The notes under the pieces: model-generated | Databases searched by the model: none | Told to the model about the DNA's origin: nothing | What the model saw: the letters and a program-made list of their open reading frames with translations, nothing else | Virus record (IMG/VR): IMGVR_UViG_3300047554_000932 | Span: 1 to 24,080 of that record | Length of the DNA: 24,080 nucleotides | Direction: 5' to 3' (one strand) | Source of the DNA: a virus | Shown: positions 7,013 to 13,926 of the stretch, in pieces | Layout: every line of letters starts with the position of its first letter | How positions within the stretch are numbered: the stretch's first letter is position 1 | Translations under genes and position numbers: made by a program

Positions 7013-7273
7013 TTACTTTTTGGGAGGGAGTGAAACTCCGGCGGCCTGATTCTTAGCAGCGCCGAGCTGGTCGATGAACGGGTCGATGACTTCGCGGATC
7101 GCACAGAACTCTTCGACTGACATGCCTTGCGCTTCGGCCTCGGCGCCGAGCATGGACTCGCAAGCGATCTTCGCCGCCTCATTCGCGCTTTTCACAGCAG
7201 GCTTGAGGAACGCGCATGAGATCGTTGCAATGCTGAACACGAGGCCGAGTAGTAACTTTTCGAGTTTGGTCAT
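7013..7273 (-). CDS. small probable lipoprotein in the head-tail module
   Basis: The 86-aa product begins MTKLEKLLLGLVFSIATISC: two lysines, an 11-residue hydrophobic core and Cys20 preceded by T-I-S, a near-canonical lipobox (Leu/Val/Ile is more usual than Thr at -3). The mature part is about 66 residues, helical, with Cys38 and Cys57 (IACESM, VEEFCAIREVIDPFIDQL), and would sit on the periplasmic face of a membrane. I recall similar short phage lipoproteins with a conserved 'FC...DPW/FID' segment, but cannot name a function. The ATG overlaps the previous stop by 4 bases and has GGAG seven bases upstream; a strong terminator follows. A role late in infection, such as superinfection exclusion or lysis control, is inference. 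Confidence 0.65.
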   Translation of the reverse strand: MTKLEKLLLGLVFSIATISCAFLKPAVKSANEAAKIACESMLGAEAEAQGMSVEEFCAIREVIDPFIDQLGAAKNQAAGVSLPPKK

Positions 7274-7698
7274 GAACGGACTCCGATGTTGATTCCACGG
7301 CGACCGCGGTAAACGCCGAGTCGCTTGTCGAATGGATTGGCTTGGACTCCTAACAGATTGGCCATGGCGCTACGGTGCCACTCGTAGGCTTTCTGGAGCT
7401 GTTCCTGTTGGTTGTCCTCGCCTTGGTTGTTGAGTTGGATGTTCCCGACGGCGTTCGCATCGAGGTTGTCGAGCGCGCATGCCATCTTCTTTTCGATCTC
7501 ATCACAGAGGGCTAACTTCTCGCGAATGAGTCCGAGCGCCGACGGCATCACGTACTCGAAAGCGCCTTCGATGATGAACTGAGTTTCCACACTGGACGGT
7601 GTGCCGAGCACGAAGGTCTGGACCTGTTGGACGTTCAAGTACCCGAGGTGGTGCCTGATACGAACCTTCTCGTCTTCGGTGAGCAGCGACGCCGCCAT
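7270..7698 (-). CDS. head-completion/connector-region protein (unknown)
   Basis: The 142-aa product starts MAASLLTEDEKVRIRHHLGY and is almost entirely helical apart from a loop at TFVLGTPSSVETQ. A long amphipathic helix with many Glu, Lys and Gln follows (LGLIREKLALCDEIEKKMACALDNL). The opening phrase 'LTxxEKVRIRHHLGYLNV' is one I associate with unnamed proteins encoded just after the major capsid gene in tailed phages, consistent with a head-tail connector role, but I have no functional evidence. AGGAGG six bases before the ATG is an excellent ribosome site and fixes the start. The gene overlaps the lipoprotein start by 4 bases. Confidence 0.7.
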   Translation of the reverse strand: MAASLLTEDEKVRIRHHLGYLNVQQVQTFVLGTPSSVETQFIIEGAFEYVMPSALGLIREKLALCDEIEKKMACALDNLDANAVGNIQLNNQGEDNQQEQLQKAYEWHRSAMANLLGVQANPFDKRLGVYRGRRGINIGVRS

Positions 7699-7727
7699 GT
7701 GGAACCTCCTGAATCGTTAGCGACCAA

Positions 7728-8048
7728 TCAGACTTCGATCTCGCCGATCTCTTCCAGCTTCACGCCCTGGCGCATAAGGCTGATGGGATTGTAGGTCCGA
7801 TCGTCGAACTCTTTGCCAGCGCGAAGGAGTGCGCGGGCTCCGTTGCTCGAGATGTTCTTGTCCGCGAGGACGCGATAGACCTTGTGCTTGGTCTTCACGT
7901 CGGACGGTTCGGCGACTGCCGAGCCCTTTTCGTAAACCGGCGTGATCTGCGCGGCCCTCGTCATTCCCTGATCGGGGATGCTCTCAACGGGTGCGTGGTT
8001 GATGGTCTCGATCTTTTCTTGAGATTCGTCGGGTGACTTGCGTGCCAT
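7728..8048 (-). CDS. small hypothetical protein after the capsid gene
   Basis: I prefer the ATG at 8048 (106 aa, MARKSPDESQEKIETINHAP) to the one 33 bases upstream, because AAGGAG lies six bases before it; that site would fall inside the longer reading. The first half is polar and probably disordered. The second half is compact and reads VYRVLADKNISSNGARALLRAGKEFDDRTYNPISLMRQGVKLEEI. Such a unit (strand, loop, helix, 'G..F....Y....L..QGVKLE') resembles small proteins found beside capsid genes in other phages, but I cannot assign a role. It is the first gene after the major capsid gene. Confidence 0.7.
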   Translation of the reverse strand: MARKSPDESQEKIETINHAPVESIPDQGMTRAAQITPVYEKGSAVAEPSDVKTKHKVYRVLADKNISSNGARALLRAGKEFDDRTYNPISLMRQGVKLEEIGEIEV

Positions 8049-8090
8049 TCGATGCTCCTTGGTGGGTGGGTTGTGATTCACAATACGCGA

Positions 8091-8128
8091 AAGGGCGCGA
8101 TCTCCACAAGCCGGGAGACAACGCCCTT
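8091..8128 (-). terminator. interrupted hairpin after the capsid gene (weak terminator candidate)
   Basis: AAGGGCG (8091-8097) pairs with CGCCCTT (8122-8128), and TCTCC (8101-8105) pairs with GGAGA inside it, giving a stem with one internal loop in the 103-base gap between the capsid stop and the next ATG. On the minus strand the stem is followed by TCGCGTATTGTG, not a real T-tract, so it may be an RNA-stabilising or weak attenuating structure. Confidence 0.4.
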
Positions 8129-8151
8129 CCGATTCGACCTCAAACCGCTAA

Positions 8152-9543
8152 TCAGTTGAGGGCGTGCTCGATGATGACCGCGCGCTTGTAGCGCTGAGGT
8201 CCGCCGCTCGTCACGTCCGAGGGGATCGGGAACGAGGTCGTGATCGACCACGTCGCGGCCACCTGGTCCATGAGGCGGTTGATCGGTGCGCGGAGGATGA
8301 GGCGGACGCGCTCGGTCGCCACTTCGATTCCTGCGTTCACGACCTGGAACTCGCCGATCTTACCGGTCACGCCTGCCTCGGTGATATACGAGGTCTCGTC
8401 GAGACCTTTTTCGTACATAGCGCCGCGACCTGTGATGAGAATGCGTCCGATGCGGACGTTGGTCTCGTTCACAACCTCAGCGCCGATGTCGCTGGCGTAC
8501 TTGGCATTGGTGCCGGTCGAGGTGAGCGCGCCGGCATTCGAGTCCTCGGGCGACTCGTTGTTGAGGAAGAACGCCGCGCCGCCGCCGGTCCCGATGAACG
8601 CTTCCTGATAGTAGGGAAGGTCGATCTGGGTCTGGTTCAGTTGGCGGAACGCCGTGTCGAGGAAGACCTGGCTGTTTCCGTCTGCGTTGATGTGAGCGTG
8701 GTACCAACCGTCCTCGTGGGGCTGGACGTTGTTCTTGCGGAGGTAGTTCACCGCATCGACCACGTTCTGAATGACGAACGTGTCGGACGTCGCGATGAAG
8801 TCCACCGAAGAACCACCGCCGGCGCGAATGACCTTCGGAGCTGCTGAGGAGACGACGCTCTTACGGACCGCGACGTTGCTGGCGAGGTTCGCGGAAAGGA
8901 ACAGGGTTCCTGGTCCGAGAAGGTCTTCCGGATCATCGGGGTCGAAGCCAACCACCTGCGCGGTGATGTTGAGCGTCTCCGGGTCGATCGTGATCGTCAG
9001 CGGAGACGAGTTCGACACGGTCGCCGGTCGGACGTTCGTACCCTTGGTCACGACGTCGGTGAAGCCGTTGAGGCTCGCGACTCGGAGCGCGTTCTGACCG
9101 CTGCTAGCTGCGGTGATGAGCACGGTCTGTCCACTGAGGTACGCCTGGAACATCGCGTTTCGCGGAATGCGGTTGAGCGACATACCAGCCTGGAGGCCGA
9201 GCTGTTGGATGTTCCGAAGGAACTGGTCGGCGTTCGAGACGGCGCTGGTCGGCGTGTGAGTGTCGATCGTGCCTGCGAAGCGCTCGAGGCGAGCACCCCA
9301 CTGCTCGTATGCGACGGCCTGCGGCGTCGGATCTGTACCAGCCGCGAGCGGCTTGGTGATCGCGGGAAGCAGACCAGGGCGAGTCATGAAGATCTCGGTT
9401 CCGGTGTTCGCGGCCCACTCTTCGTATTGCGCCTCGGCGCGATACAGGAGTGCCGGATACAGACCGTCGTGGAACGCGCGCTCCAAAAGACCCTGCTGGA
9501 CGAGATTCAAAACTGCGGGAGGAATACCGACTACGAGACCCAT
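8152..9543 (-). CDS. major capsid protein
   Basis: The product is 463 aa when started at ATG 9543 (MGLVVGIPPAVLNLVQQGLL). AAGGAG nine bases upstream supports this; the open frame extends a further 68 codons but reads as non-protein. The pattern fits an HK97-fold capsid subunit: an N-terminal helical arm, YEEWAANTGTEIFMTRPGLL (extended loop region), a spine-like helix (SNADQFLRNIQQLGLQAGMS), a beta-rich insertion (about 170-250, possibly an I-domain), then a long C-terminal part with HINADGNSQVFLDTAFRQL, RIGRILITGRGAMYEKGLDE and final strands (EVATERVRLILRAPINRLMD). It directly follows the scaffold gene, with hairpins on both sides, as expected for the most abundantly made protein. Assignment is by size, fold pattern and order; no family search could be run. 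Confidence 0.85.
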   Translation of the reverse strand: MGLVVGIPPAVLNLVQQGLLERAFHDGLYPALLYRAEAQYEEWAANTGTEIFMTRPGLLPAITKPLAAGTDPTPQAVAYEQWGARLERFAGTIDTHTPTSAVSNADQFLRNIQQLGLQAGMSLNRIPRNAMFQAYLSGQTVLITAASSGQNALRVASLNGFTDVVTKGTNVRPATVSNSSPLTITIDPETLNITAQVVGFDPDDPEDLLGPGTLFLSANLASNVAVRKSVVSSAAPKVIRAGGGSSVDFIATSDTFVIQNVVDAVNYLRKNNVQPHEDGWYHAHINADGNSQVFLDTAFRQLNQTQIDLPYYQEAFIGTGGGAAFFLNNESPEDSNAGALTSTGTNAKYASDIGAEVVNETNVRIGRILITGRGAMYEKGLDETSYITEAGVTGKIGEFQVVNAGIEVATERVRLILRAPINRLMDQVAATWSITTSFPIPSDVTSGGPQRYKRAVIIEHALN

Positions 9544-9737
9544 GATGATGTGCTCCTTGTGATTGAACGGTGATTCCGTTCCATCACTCCCCCATCCTGC
9601 TCGATCGTTTCCCGTGCGCCTATTGTTTGTCCAGCCAGGCGATGGCGGTGTTGGGAACACTCCTGAGAGGTTCGGTCGGGAATGACTTCCGGATCGAAAC
9701 TTCTGACTGTGAAAGTGCTCGCCTTCTGACCGCGAGT
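9544..9737 (-). other. capsid gene 5' leader, about 190 bases without an ORF
   Basis: Between the terminator after the scaffold gene and the capsid ATG lie about 190 bases with no credible coding sequence. The end carries the AAGGAG ribosome site of the capsid gene. It is the only long leader in the window and is the expected place for a dedicated capsid promoter, but I see no good -35/-10 pair (TTGACT at 9740-9735 is followed only by CACTTT at the right distance). Phage-specific or alternative-sigma promoters would not be recognisable to me. Confidence 0.5.
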
Positions 9738-9777
9738 CAACACACAAAACGAAACCGGCATCTCAAAGGATGCCGGT
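9738..9777 (-). terminator. intrinsic terminator between scaffold and capsid genes
   Basis: On the minus strand ACCGGCATC (9777-9769) pairs perfectly with GATGCCGGT (9762-9754) around a 6-base loop, followed by TTCGTTTTGTGTGTT. It begins 22 bases after the scaffold stop and would reduce read-through from scaffold into the capsid gene. Confidence 0.8.
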
Positions 9778-9798
9778 CGCGATGTGTTAGGGGGTGTC

Positions 9799-10659
9799 TT
9801 ACAGGATGCCTTGGCGCTGTTTGAACAGCTTGAGCTCCTTCGCGTTCATCGAGTTCGGGAGTCCGGGGCGCGGGGTTTTCCCTGCGAGCGGATCTGGATC
9901 TGAGGGGCCGGTGTTCGAACGAGGACTCGGCGGCTTGGCAGTCGTGATCGGTTTCGTCCTCGGAGGAGGAGTCGGAGCGGCTTCCTTTTTCTCCGGAGCC
10001 GGAGGGGCTGCGGGTTCTTTCGGAGCTGGTGCGGTACTGGCGATTCCGAAGTCGGGGTTTTCCTCGACGAACTTCTTGACCCACTTGTCGAGGTCCTTCG
10101 GGCTAAACGCGCGGCGCTTGTCGTCCGGTAGCGACTTGATGTGGTCTGCGAAGTCGCGACGGACGTATTTCAGACGCTCCGGTCGAACGTAGCGACCGAC
10201 AGTCTCGTTGATGATCGAGTCCTGCTTCATCGCAACGCCTTCGCGTTTCTGGCGGATGATCTGCTCCTCGAGCTCTTTGATGCGCGCGTCCTTCGCACGG
10301 TTGTCGGCCTCGGCGCGCTGACTGGCGGTCAGCCGGGCGCGCTGCCGCGCTTCTTCGAGTCGCTTGAACTTCGCATTCTCTTCGTCGCGCTTTTTCGCAG
10401 CTTCCTTGATCTCTGCGATCTTGGCGGGGTCATCAGTCCCATACGCTTCAATGAGAGCTCGCTTACGCTCTGCAGCGCGTTCTCGATCTAGTCGGTCCTT
10501 CAGCGATTCGCCTTCCAGTACCTGTCCACCTGCTCCGACTACCGCATCGGGTTTCGGTGTCGCAGGCGGTGTCGCCGTAGGCGGTGTCGGTTGCGGCGGC
10601 GTTGCGGCTTCGAGGAGAGCCTGTCCTTCTGGCGAATTGGCGTCGACTAGATCTGGCAT
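9799..10659 (-). CDS. capsid scaffolding protein
   Basis: The 286-aa product is highly charged and has no globular core. After a Pro/Thr-rich N-terminus (residues 20-38) comes a long coiled-coil stretch (about 52-145: LKDRLDRERAAERKRALIEA ... AEADNRAKDARIKELEEQII) and a basic helical segment with VRPERLKYVRRDFADHIKSL (about 158-177). A Pro/Ala/Lys-rich linker (207-265) follows, then a short helical C-terminus (MNAKELKLFKQRQGIL). This layout, together with the position immediately before the major capsid gene, is that of a procapsid scaffold, which nucleates capsid assembly through its C-terminus and is then released or degraded. No separate serine-type prohead protease is visible. The ribosome site (AAAGG, 13 bases upstream) is weak. 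Confidence 0.85.
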   Translation of the reverse strand: MPDLVDANSPEGQALLEAATPPQPTPPTATPPATPKPDAVVGAGGQVLEGESLKDRLDRERAAERKRALIEAYGTDDPAKIAEIKEAAKKRDEENAKFKRLEEARQRARLTASQRAEADNRAKDARIKELEEQIIRQKREGVAMKQDSIINETVGRYVRPERLKYVRRDFADHIKSLPDDKRRAFSPKDLDKWVKKFVEENPDFGIASTAPAPKEPAAPPAPEKKEAAPTPPPRTKPITTAKPPSPRSNTGPSDPDPLAGKTPRPGLPNSMNAKELKLFKQRQGIL

Positions 10660-10689
10660 GGTGGTTTGATTGCCTTTCGATGGGGTGGT

Positions 10690-10762
10690 GGAAAAGGAAA
10701 CGCCCTGGTGACCCCCGAGTGACCTTCCGAGCCCGAAGGGTCACTAGATGCCAACAGGGCGT
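10690..10762 (-). terminator. two-level hairpin terminator before the scaffold gene
   Basis: The outer stem pairs ACGCCCTG (10700-10707) with CAGGGCGT (10755-10762). An inner hairpin pairs AGTGACCTTC (10718-10727) with GAAGGGTCACT (10735-10745), with one bulged base. On the minus strand the outer stem runs straight into TTTCCTTTTC (10700-10691). It lies between the 206-aa virion protein and the scaffold. Confidence 0.7.
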
Positions 10763-10780
10763 CTCACGCTGCGAGTTTAA

Positions 10781-11401
10781 TCACGTGAGGTCGCTGGTAG
10801 CAACCAGCGAATCGGTCACCGAGACCTTCGGTGCGGCGATGAAACGAACGGTCGCTCGCGTGACTGCATCGGTGCCGTTGAACGCGATCAGACCAGCCGC
10901 CGTAACTGCGACCTGACCAGCCGAAGGTGCGGCGGCGCGAGCTGCCGTGGTCTTCGCACCGGTGGAGGCTCCTGCGGTCGCCGTCGCGCTGAGGATGAGG
11001 CGAGCAGTGCGACCGCCTGCAGGCGTGAAGGTGTTGGACACGACGAGCGCGTCCTCTTCAATGATGTCGCCTTCCATCGGAATGTAGGACACCTCAGCAG
11101 CCGTGACGGCATCGGTCGCGAAGAACTGGATGTTTCCATCCTTGTTCACCGTGAACTGAGTCGTCGCGGGAGTGCCGGGAACGAAGGTCATGACACCGGT
11201 GACCGAACCGGCGGTCACGTAAGCGATGAGGCCGACGAGGGCCTTCTGACCTTCTGCGAGGGTCATGATGTTGCTCGAGACGGCGCCCTTCTTGAAAGCG
11301 GCGAGGAGTCCGAGCATCGAACCGAGTTTACCAGCGCGCGCTGCATCAGCGAGCGTGTTGGGGTTTGCACGGTTGAGAACGTCCTTGAGAGTGTTTGCCA
11401 T
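10781..11401 (-). CDS. probable capsid decoration or head-fibre protein
   Basis: The 206-aa product begins with a helical segment (MANTLKDVLNRANPNTLADA, then LGLLAAFKKG) followed by Thr/Ala/Val-rich beta structure. It includes the phrases TQFTVNKDGNIQFFATDAVT and LIAFNGTDAVTRATVRFIAA, which look like two related beta units. Such Ala/Thr-rich beta proteins encoded beside scaffold and capsid genes are usually capsid-surface proteins. I cannot assign a named family. AGGAG seven bases upstream supports the ATG. A strong two-level hairpin follows the gene, suggesting that its expression is set apart from that of the scaffold. Confidence 0.6.
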   Translation of the reverse strand: MANTLKDVLNRANPNTLADAARAGKLGSMLGLLAAFKKGAVSSNIMTLAEGQKALVGLIAYVTAGSVTGVMTFVPGTPATTQFTVNKDGNIQFFATDAVTAAEVSYIPMEGDIIEEDALVVSNTFTPAGGRTARLILSATATAGASTGAKTTAARAAAPSAGQVAVTAAGLIAFNGTDAVTRATVRFIAAPKVSVTDSLVATSDLT

Positions 11402-11483
11402 GTGTTAGCTCCTGATGTGGTTTGCGCGCCCTTCGTTTTCGGACGTTCGGCACCATTGCCACCTGTCCGCTGTCTCGGGCTAA

Positions 11484-11879
11484 TTACTCCGCAATCTTCG
11501 ACGCGAAGTAGGTGAGGGTTCCCGTTCCTTTCACTCGCACCAACTTGATGCGGCGAGTTTCGGGCGTGGTGATCATGAGAACGCGGTTCATGGGTTGAAC
11601 GACCACCACGTTTCCGCCGACGCCATCGTCGTAGGTGATCTCGAGCGTGAACGCGTCGGTGGTCTTCACGAACAGGAAGTCAGCGCTCTCGACTTCGGCG
11701 CCAGTCCCGATCGCGCCGAGCGACACGAATGCATTCGGCGACGCATAGGTGCGCTCGACCAAACCTGTACCCGCGGCGAACGCGCTCGCATAGTTGAGGT
11801 CAGTGTCGAAGCGACTGTACCCGACCCCGCTCCCGGAGTTTGAGCCCTCGATGTTTCCCGACACCTTCAGCGTTCCCAT
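11484..11879 (-). CDS. small beta-rich virion protein (unknown)
   Basis: The 131-aa product (MGTLKVSGNIEGSNSGSGVG...) is Gly/Thr/Ser-rich at the N-terminus and then forms regular beta strands (DAFTLEITYDDGVGGNVVVV, RVLMITTPETRRIKLVRVKG, GTLTYFASKI). There is no signal peptide, membrane segment or catalytic motif. The composition and place in the head-gene block suggest a capsid-surface or decoration protein, but I do not recognise it. It stands alone between two intergenic regions, the upstream one holding a hairpin and a long palindrome, so it may be separately transcribed. No clear ribosome site is seen before the ATG. Confidence 0.65.
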   Translation of the reverse strand: MGTLKVSGNIEGSNSGSGVGYSRFDTDLNYASAFAAGTGLVERTYASPNAFVSLGAIGTGAEVESADFLFVKTTDAFTLEITYDDGVGGNVVVVQPMNRVLMITTPETRRIKLVRVKGTGTLTYFASKIAE

Positions 11880-11904
11880 GACGTATCAACTACACCCGGT
11901 CGGA

Positions 11905-11942
11905 CAAAACTGGAAGGGGAGACGAGTCGAAACCCATCTCCC
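11905..11942 (-). terminator. hairpin with short T-tract (terminator candidate)
   Basis: On the minus strand GGGAGATGGG (11942-11933) pairs with CTCGTCTCCC (11926-11917), including two G-U pairs, around the loop TTTCGA. The T-tract (GTTTTG at about 11910-11905) starts 7 bases after the stem, which weakens the case. It follows the 83-aa gene and precedes the 131-aa virion gene. Confidence 0.5.
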
Positions 11943-11950
11943 TCTTTCAT

Positions 11951-11972
11951 AATGGAAAGTCGACTTTCCATT
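11951..11972. repeat. 22-bp perfect palindrome
   Basis: All 22 bases are self-complementary (AATGGAAAGTC followed by its exact reverse complement GACTTTCCATT) with no spacer. As RNA it could fold into a 9-bp stem with a TCGA loop; as DNA it is the shape of an operator for a symmetric dimer. It lies 72 bases upstream of the 131-aa gene ATG and just before the terminator-like hairpin at 11905-11942. No T-tract follows. Confidence 0.85.
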
Positions 11973-11990
11973 CGGTCGCGACTTGTTAGG

Positions 11991-12242
11991 TCACGCGCCG
12001 CTGAGCTTGAACGGCTTCCGACCGTCGCCGATCGAGCCCACTCCGATGTCCTTGCCAGGAAGCGGAGTCGCGTCGGCGAGCAGAATGCGACCGCCCGGTG
12101 CGGCGGTTCGCATGTCGAGGTCCTCAGCCTCGCCGGTTTTCTGCATCGGAACGGGAGTCCGTCCGCCAGAGTCCTTGGTCAAATCAGGTCCGGCGCTGCC
12201 GCCAAAAGACCCGCGCGGGTTCTGAATGAGATTGCTGGCCAT
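11991..12242 (-). CDS. small protein with GSAGP motif, A copy (unknown)
   Basis: I place the start at ATG 12242 (83 aa, MASNLIQNPRGSFGGSAGPD) because GAGGAG lies eight bases upstream; an ATG 15 bases earlier would put that site inside the gene. The protein is Gly/Pro-rich and looks mostly disordered, with FGGSAGPDLTKDSGGRTPVP near the N-terminus and a short hydrophobic stretch RILLADATPL later. The following fragment GSAGP...RTP recurs in the neighbouring gene. It lies between the minor head gene block and the capsid-surface genes; a linker or virion-associated role is possible but unproven. Confidence 0.65.
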   Translation of the reverse strand: MASNLIQNPRGSFGGSAGPDLTKDSGGRTPVPMQKTGEAEDLDMRTAAPGGRILLADATPLPGKDIGVGSIGDGRKPFKLSGA

Positions 12243-12253
12243 GTTCGTTCTCC

Positions 12254-12496
12254 TCACTTCATCGGTAGGGGTTTCTTAGGAATCGGTTCAAACGGAATGC
12301 GCTGCTTGGCGATCTCGGCGGCGTTCTGATGAATGCCGGGCTTCCAAGCGCTGATGGTCGGCGTCGCACCTTCGGGCGTCCGTTGCTGACGCGAACCCGT
12401 TTGGCCGAACTCTTGAGGTCCGGCGCTGCCGACGAGTCCGGGAGTGTCTAACAGTCGGAAGGGTTTCGCGTCGATTGCCATAGGTTCATCTTTCAC
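12254..12496 (-). CDS. small protein with GSAGP motif, B copy (unknown)
   Basis: The 80-aa reading starts at a GTG that overlaps the Mu F-like stop in a GTGA at 12493-12496, typical of coupled phage genes; an in-frame ATG 15 bases later (MAIDAKPFRL) is the alternative. The protein is Pro/Gln-rich and low in hydrophobic residues. Its segment LVGSAGPQEFGQTGSRQQRT matches the neighbour's FGGSAGPDLTKDSGGRTP in spacing, and the DNA shares a 16-base identical block (12186-12201 and 12416-12431). The two genes may be diverged duplicates. The function is not known to me. Confidence 0.6.
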   Translation of the reverse strand: MKDEPMAIDAKPFRLLDTPGLVGSAGPQEFGQTGSRQQRTPEGATPTISAWKPGIHQNAAEIAKQRIPFEPIPKKPLPMK

Positions 12497-13920
12497 CCGC
12501 TGACCGTCGGAGTCAATCCTTCCTCGGTGCTCGATTCGTCCTTCGAGCGCTGTTCCTTTCGCTTCCCGATCTGGTCGAGCGGAACGGTGCTCATCAGCGG
12601 TCGCGATGGTAGCGACCGTTTATTACCGAGCTCGATCCATCGAGCAGCGACTTCGGCGTCGCTTTTCGGCGCGAGCTCTGGAGGAATCGGCCACTCGATG
12701 AAGTGTGCCACGACGATCTCGCGATCGTTCGGACGGTTCGGCGGCGTCATGTACTGGTGCTTCCAATCTTGGAACGGTTCGTTTGACCGCCGGATCTGGC
12801 CGTGGACTGCATAGGAGTCGGCACCTGTTCGCGAGTCGAAGGTCGCGCAAAGGATCTTCAGCATGCCACCGCCGGTTTGCTGATCGACCGACTGGATGAC
12901 TTCGAAGTTCGCTCGATTGTGAGCGCCCATGACTTCGGTTCTGACGATGCGTTCGGCCCAGCTAGCGGGGGCACCCTGTAGGAACTCGCTGTCGGACGTG
13001 ATCTCGTCGCGGACTTCCGCGATGGTCTTGCCCTGGATCATTCGCTGTTGGAGGCGGTCCTCGAAGCGTTGGATCACGGCGTCTCCGTAACGCGCGAGGA
13101 TGCCGGGGCCTGCCTTCTCGTCACCCTGAAGGCGATTGAGCAGCGACGACTCGGTGCCCTTCAGCGCGCGATCGAGCGCCTCGGCTTGTTTGAAAGCGAT
13201 CGGGCGAGCGACTCCTCGATACTGGTGCTCGGCTTGTTTGATGTACCGGATCGCGTCCTCGGCGGCGGCGGTGCTCGCGAGCTGTCCATTCTGAATCACG
13301 ACGTTCGAGAGCTCGGGCGTTAGGTCGTGAAGGACGGCCTTCACCTGCTCGAGGGTTGTTCGTAACTGAACAGCGGTGAACGAGTCCTCGCCTGGTCCGC
13401 TTGTGAGTGCGGCGTTCAGGCGTTTGGTCAGTTCGGCGTGTGACCGTTCCAACTGCTTCCGAAGTTCGCCGACCCCTTTTCGACTTGCGAGGTCGACCGC
13501 CTGTTCCCGCGACTGTCGAAGGGTCGAGGCGGGGTTCCCCATGAAGCTCCCGGCGTTCGGACGCTTCAGGCGAGTCCGTTCGTTCTCCTTGAACGGGGCC
13601 GGCGGTTTCCCGCCTGCTGCCTGCGGCGCTGCCTTCGGTTTAGGCTGGGGGGCGGGTTTCGGCTTCGGATCTTTCAGGGGCGCGGCAGGACGCGGCGTAG
13701 CGGGTTTGGGAGGGGCGGCGGACGGAACGACGCCCTGACTAGCGAGAATGCGCTCGGCGTCGTCGAACGTGGGACGCTTCGGAAGCGGAACCTCGCCAGC
13801 CTTGCTCGCGAGCACCCACCGGCCACCTTCCTTCGCGAGGACGGCGACCGGCGTGGCACCTGGCGAGTCTTCAGGAACTAACGCGTACCCGTCAGCACGT
13901 CGAACCCAAGTCCAGGCCAT
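12493..13920 (-). CDS. Mu F-like minor head protein (head morphogenesis)
   Basis: The 475-aa product is modular. Residues 1-60 form a small beta unit (WTWVRRADGYALVPEDSPGA ... GGRWVLASKAGEVPLPKRPT). A Pro/Lys/Ala linker covers 66-115, a helical region 130-300, and the Mu F/SPP1 gp7-type domain about 300-410. The last contains AERIVRTEVMGAHNRANFEV (322-341), FDSRTGADSYAVHG (361-374) and TPPNRPNDREIVVAH (392-406). These match the family's 'RTE...N.A', 'D.RT...H.....' and 'PP.HP.CR' signposts, although the final Cys is Asp here. The protein sits inside the procapsid near the portal and is needed for head assembly or DNA ejection in related phages. It starts 6 bases after the portal stop and is coupled to the next gene. 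Confidence 0.85.
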   Translation of the reverse strand: MAWTWVRRADGYALVPEDSPGATPVAVLAKEGGRWVLASKAGEVPLPKRPTFDDAERILASQGVVPSAAPPKPATPRPAAPLKDPKPKPAPQPKPKAAPQAAGGKPPAPFKENERTRLKRPNAGSFMGNPASTLRQSREQAVDLASRKGVGELRKQLERSHAELTKRLNAALTSGPGEDSFTAVQLRTTLEQVKAVLHDLTPELSNVVIQNGQLASTAAAEDAIRYIKQAEHQYRGVARPIAFKQAEALDRALKGTESSLLNRLQGDEKAGPGILARYGDAVIQRFEDRLQQRMIQGKTIAEVRDEITSDSEFLQGAPASWAERIVRTEVMGAHNRANFEVIQSVDQQTGGGMLKILCATFDSRTGADSYAVHGQIRRSNEPFQDWKHQYMTPPNRPNDREIVVAHFIEWPIPPELAPKSDAEVAARWIELGNKRSLPSRPLMSTVPLDQIGKRKEQRSKDESSTEEGLTPTVSG

Positions 13921-13926
13921 TCGGGG

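Noticed and set aside
8164-8847. 227-aa plus-strand ORF inside the capsid gene
   Set aside because: Antisense shadow of the major capsid protein, rich in Arg/Asp/Val with no motif and no ribosome site in a sensible place.
9712-9740. TTGACT with 17-base spacing to CACTTT as a capsid promoter
   Set aside because: The -10 element matches the consensus at two of six positions only and the -35 overlaps the terminator tail.
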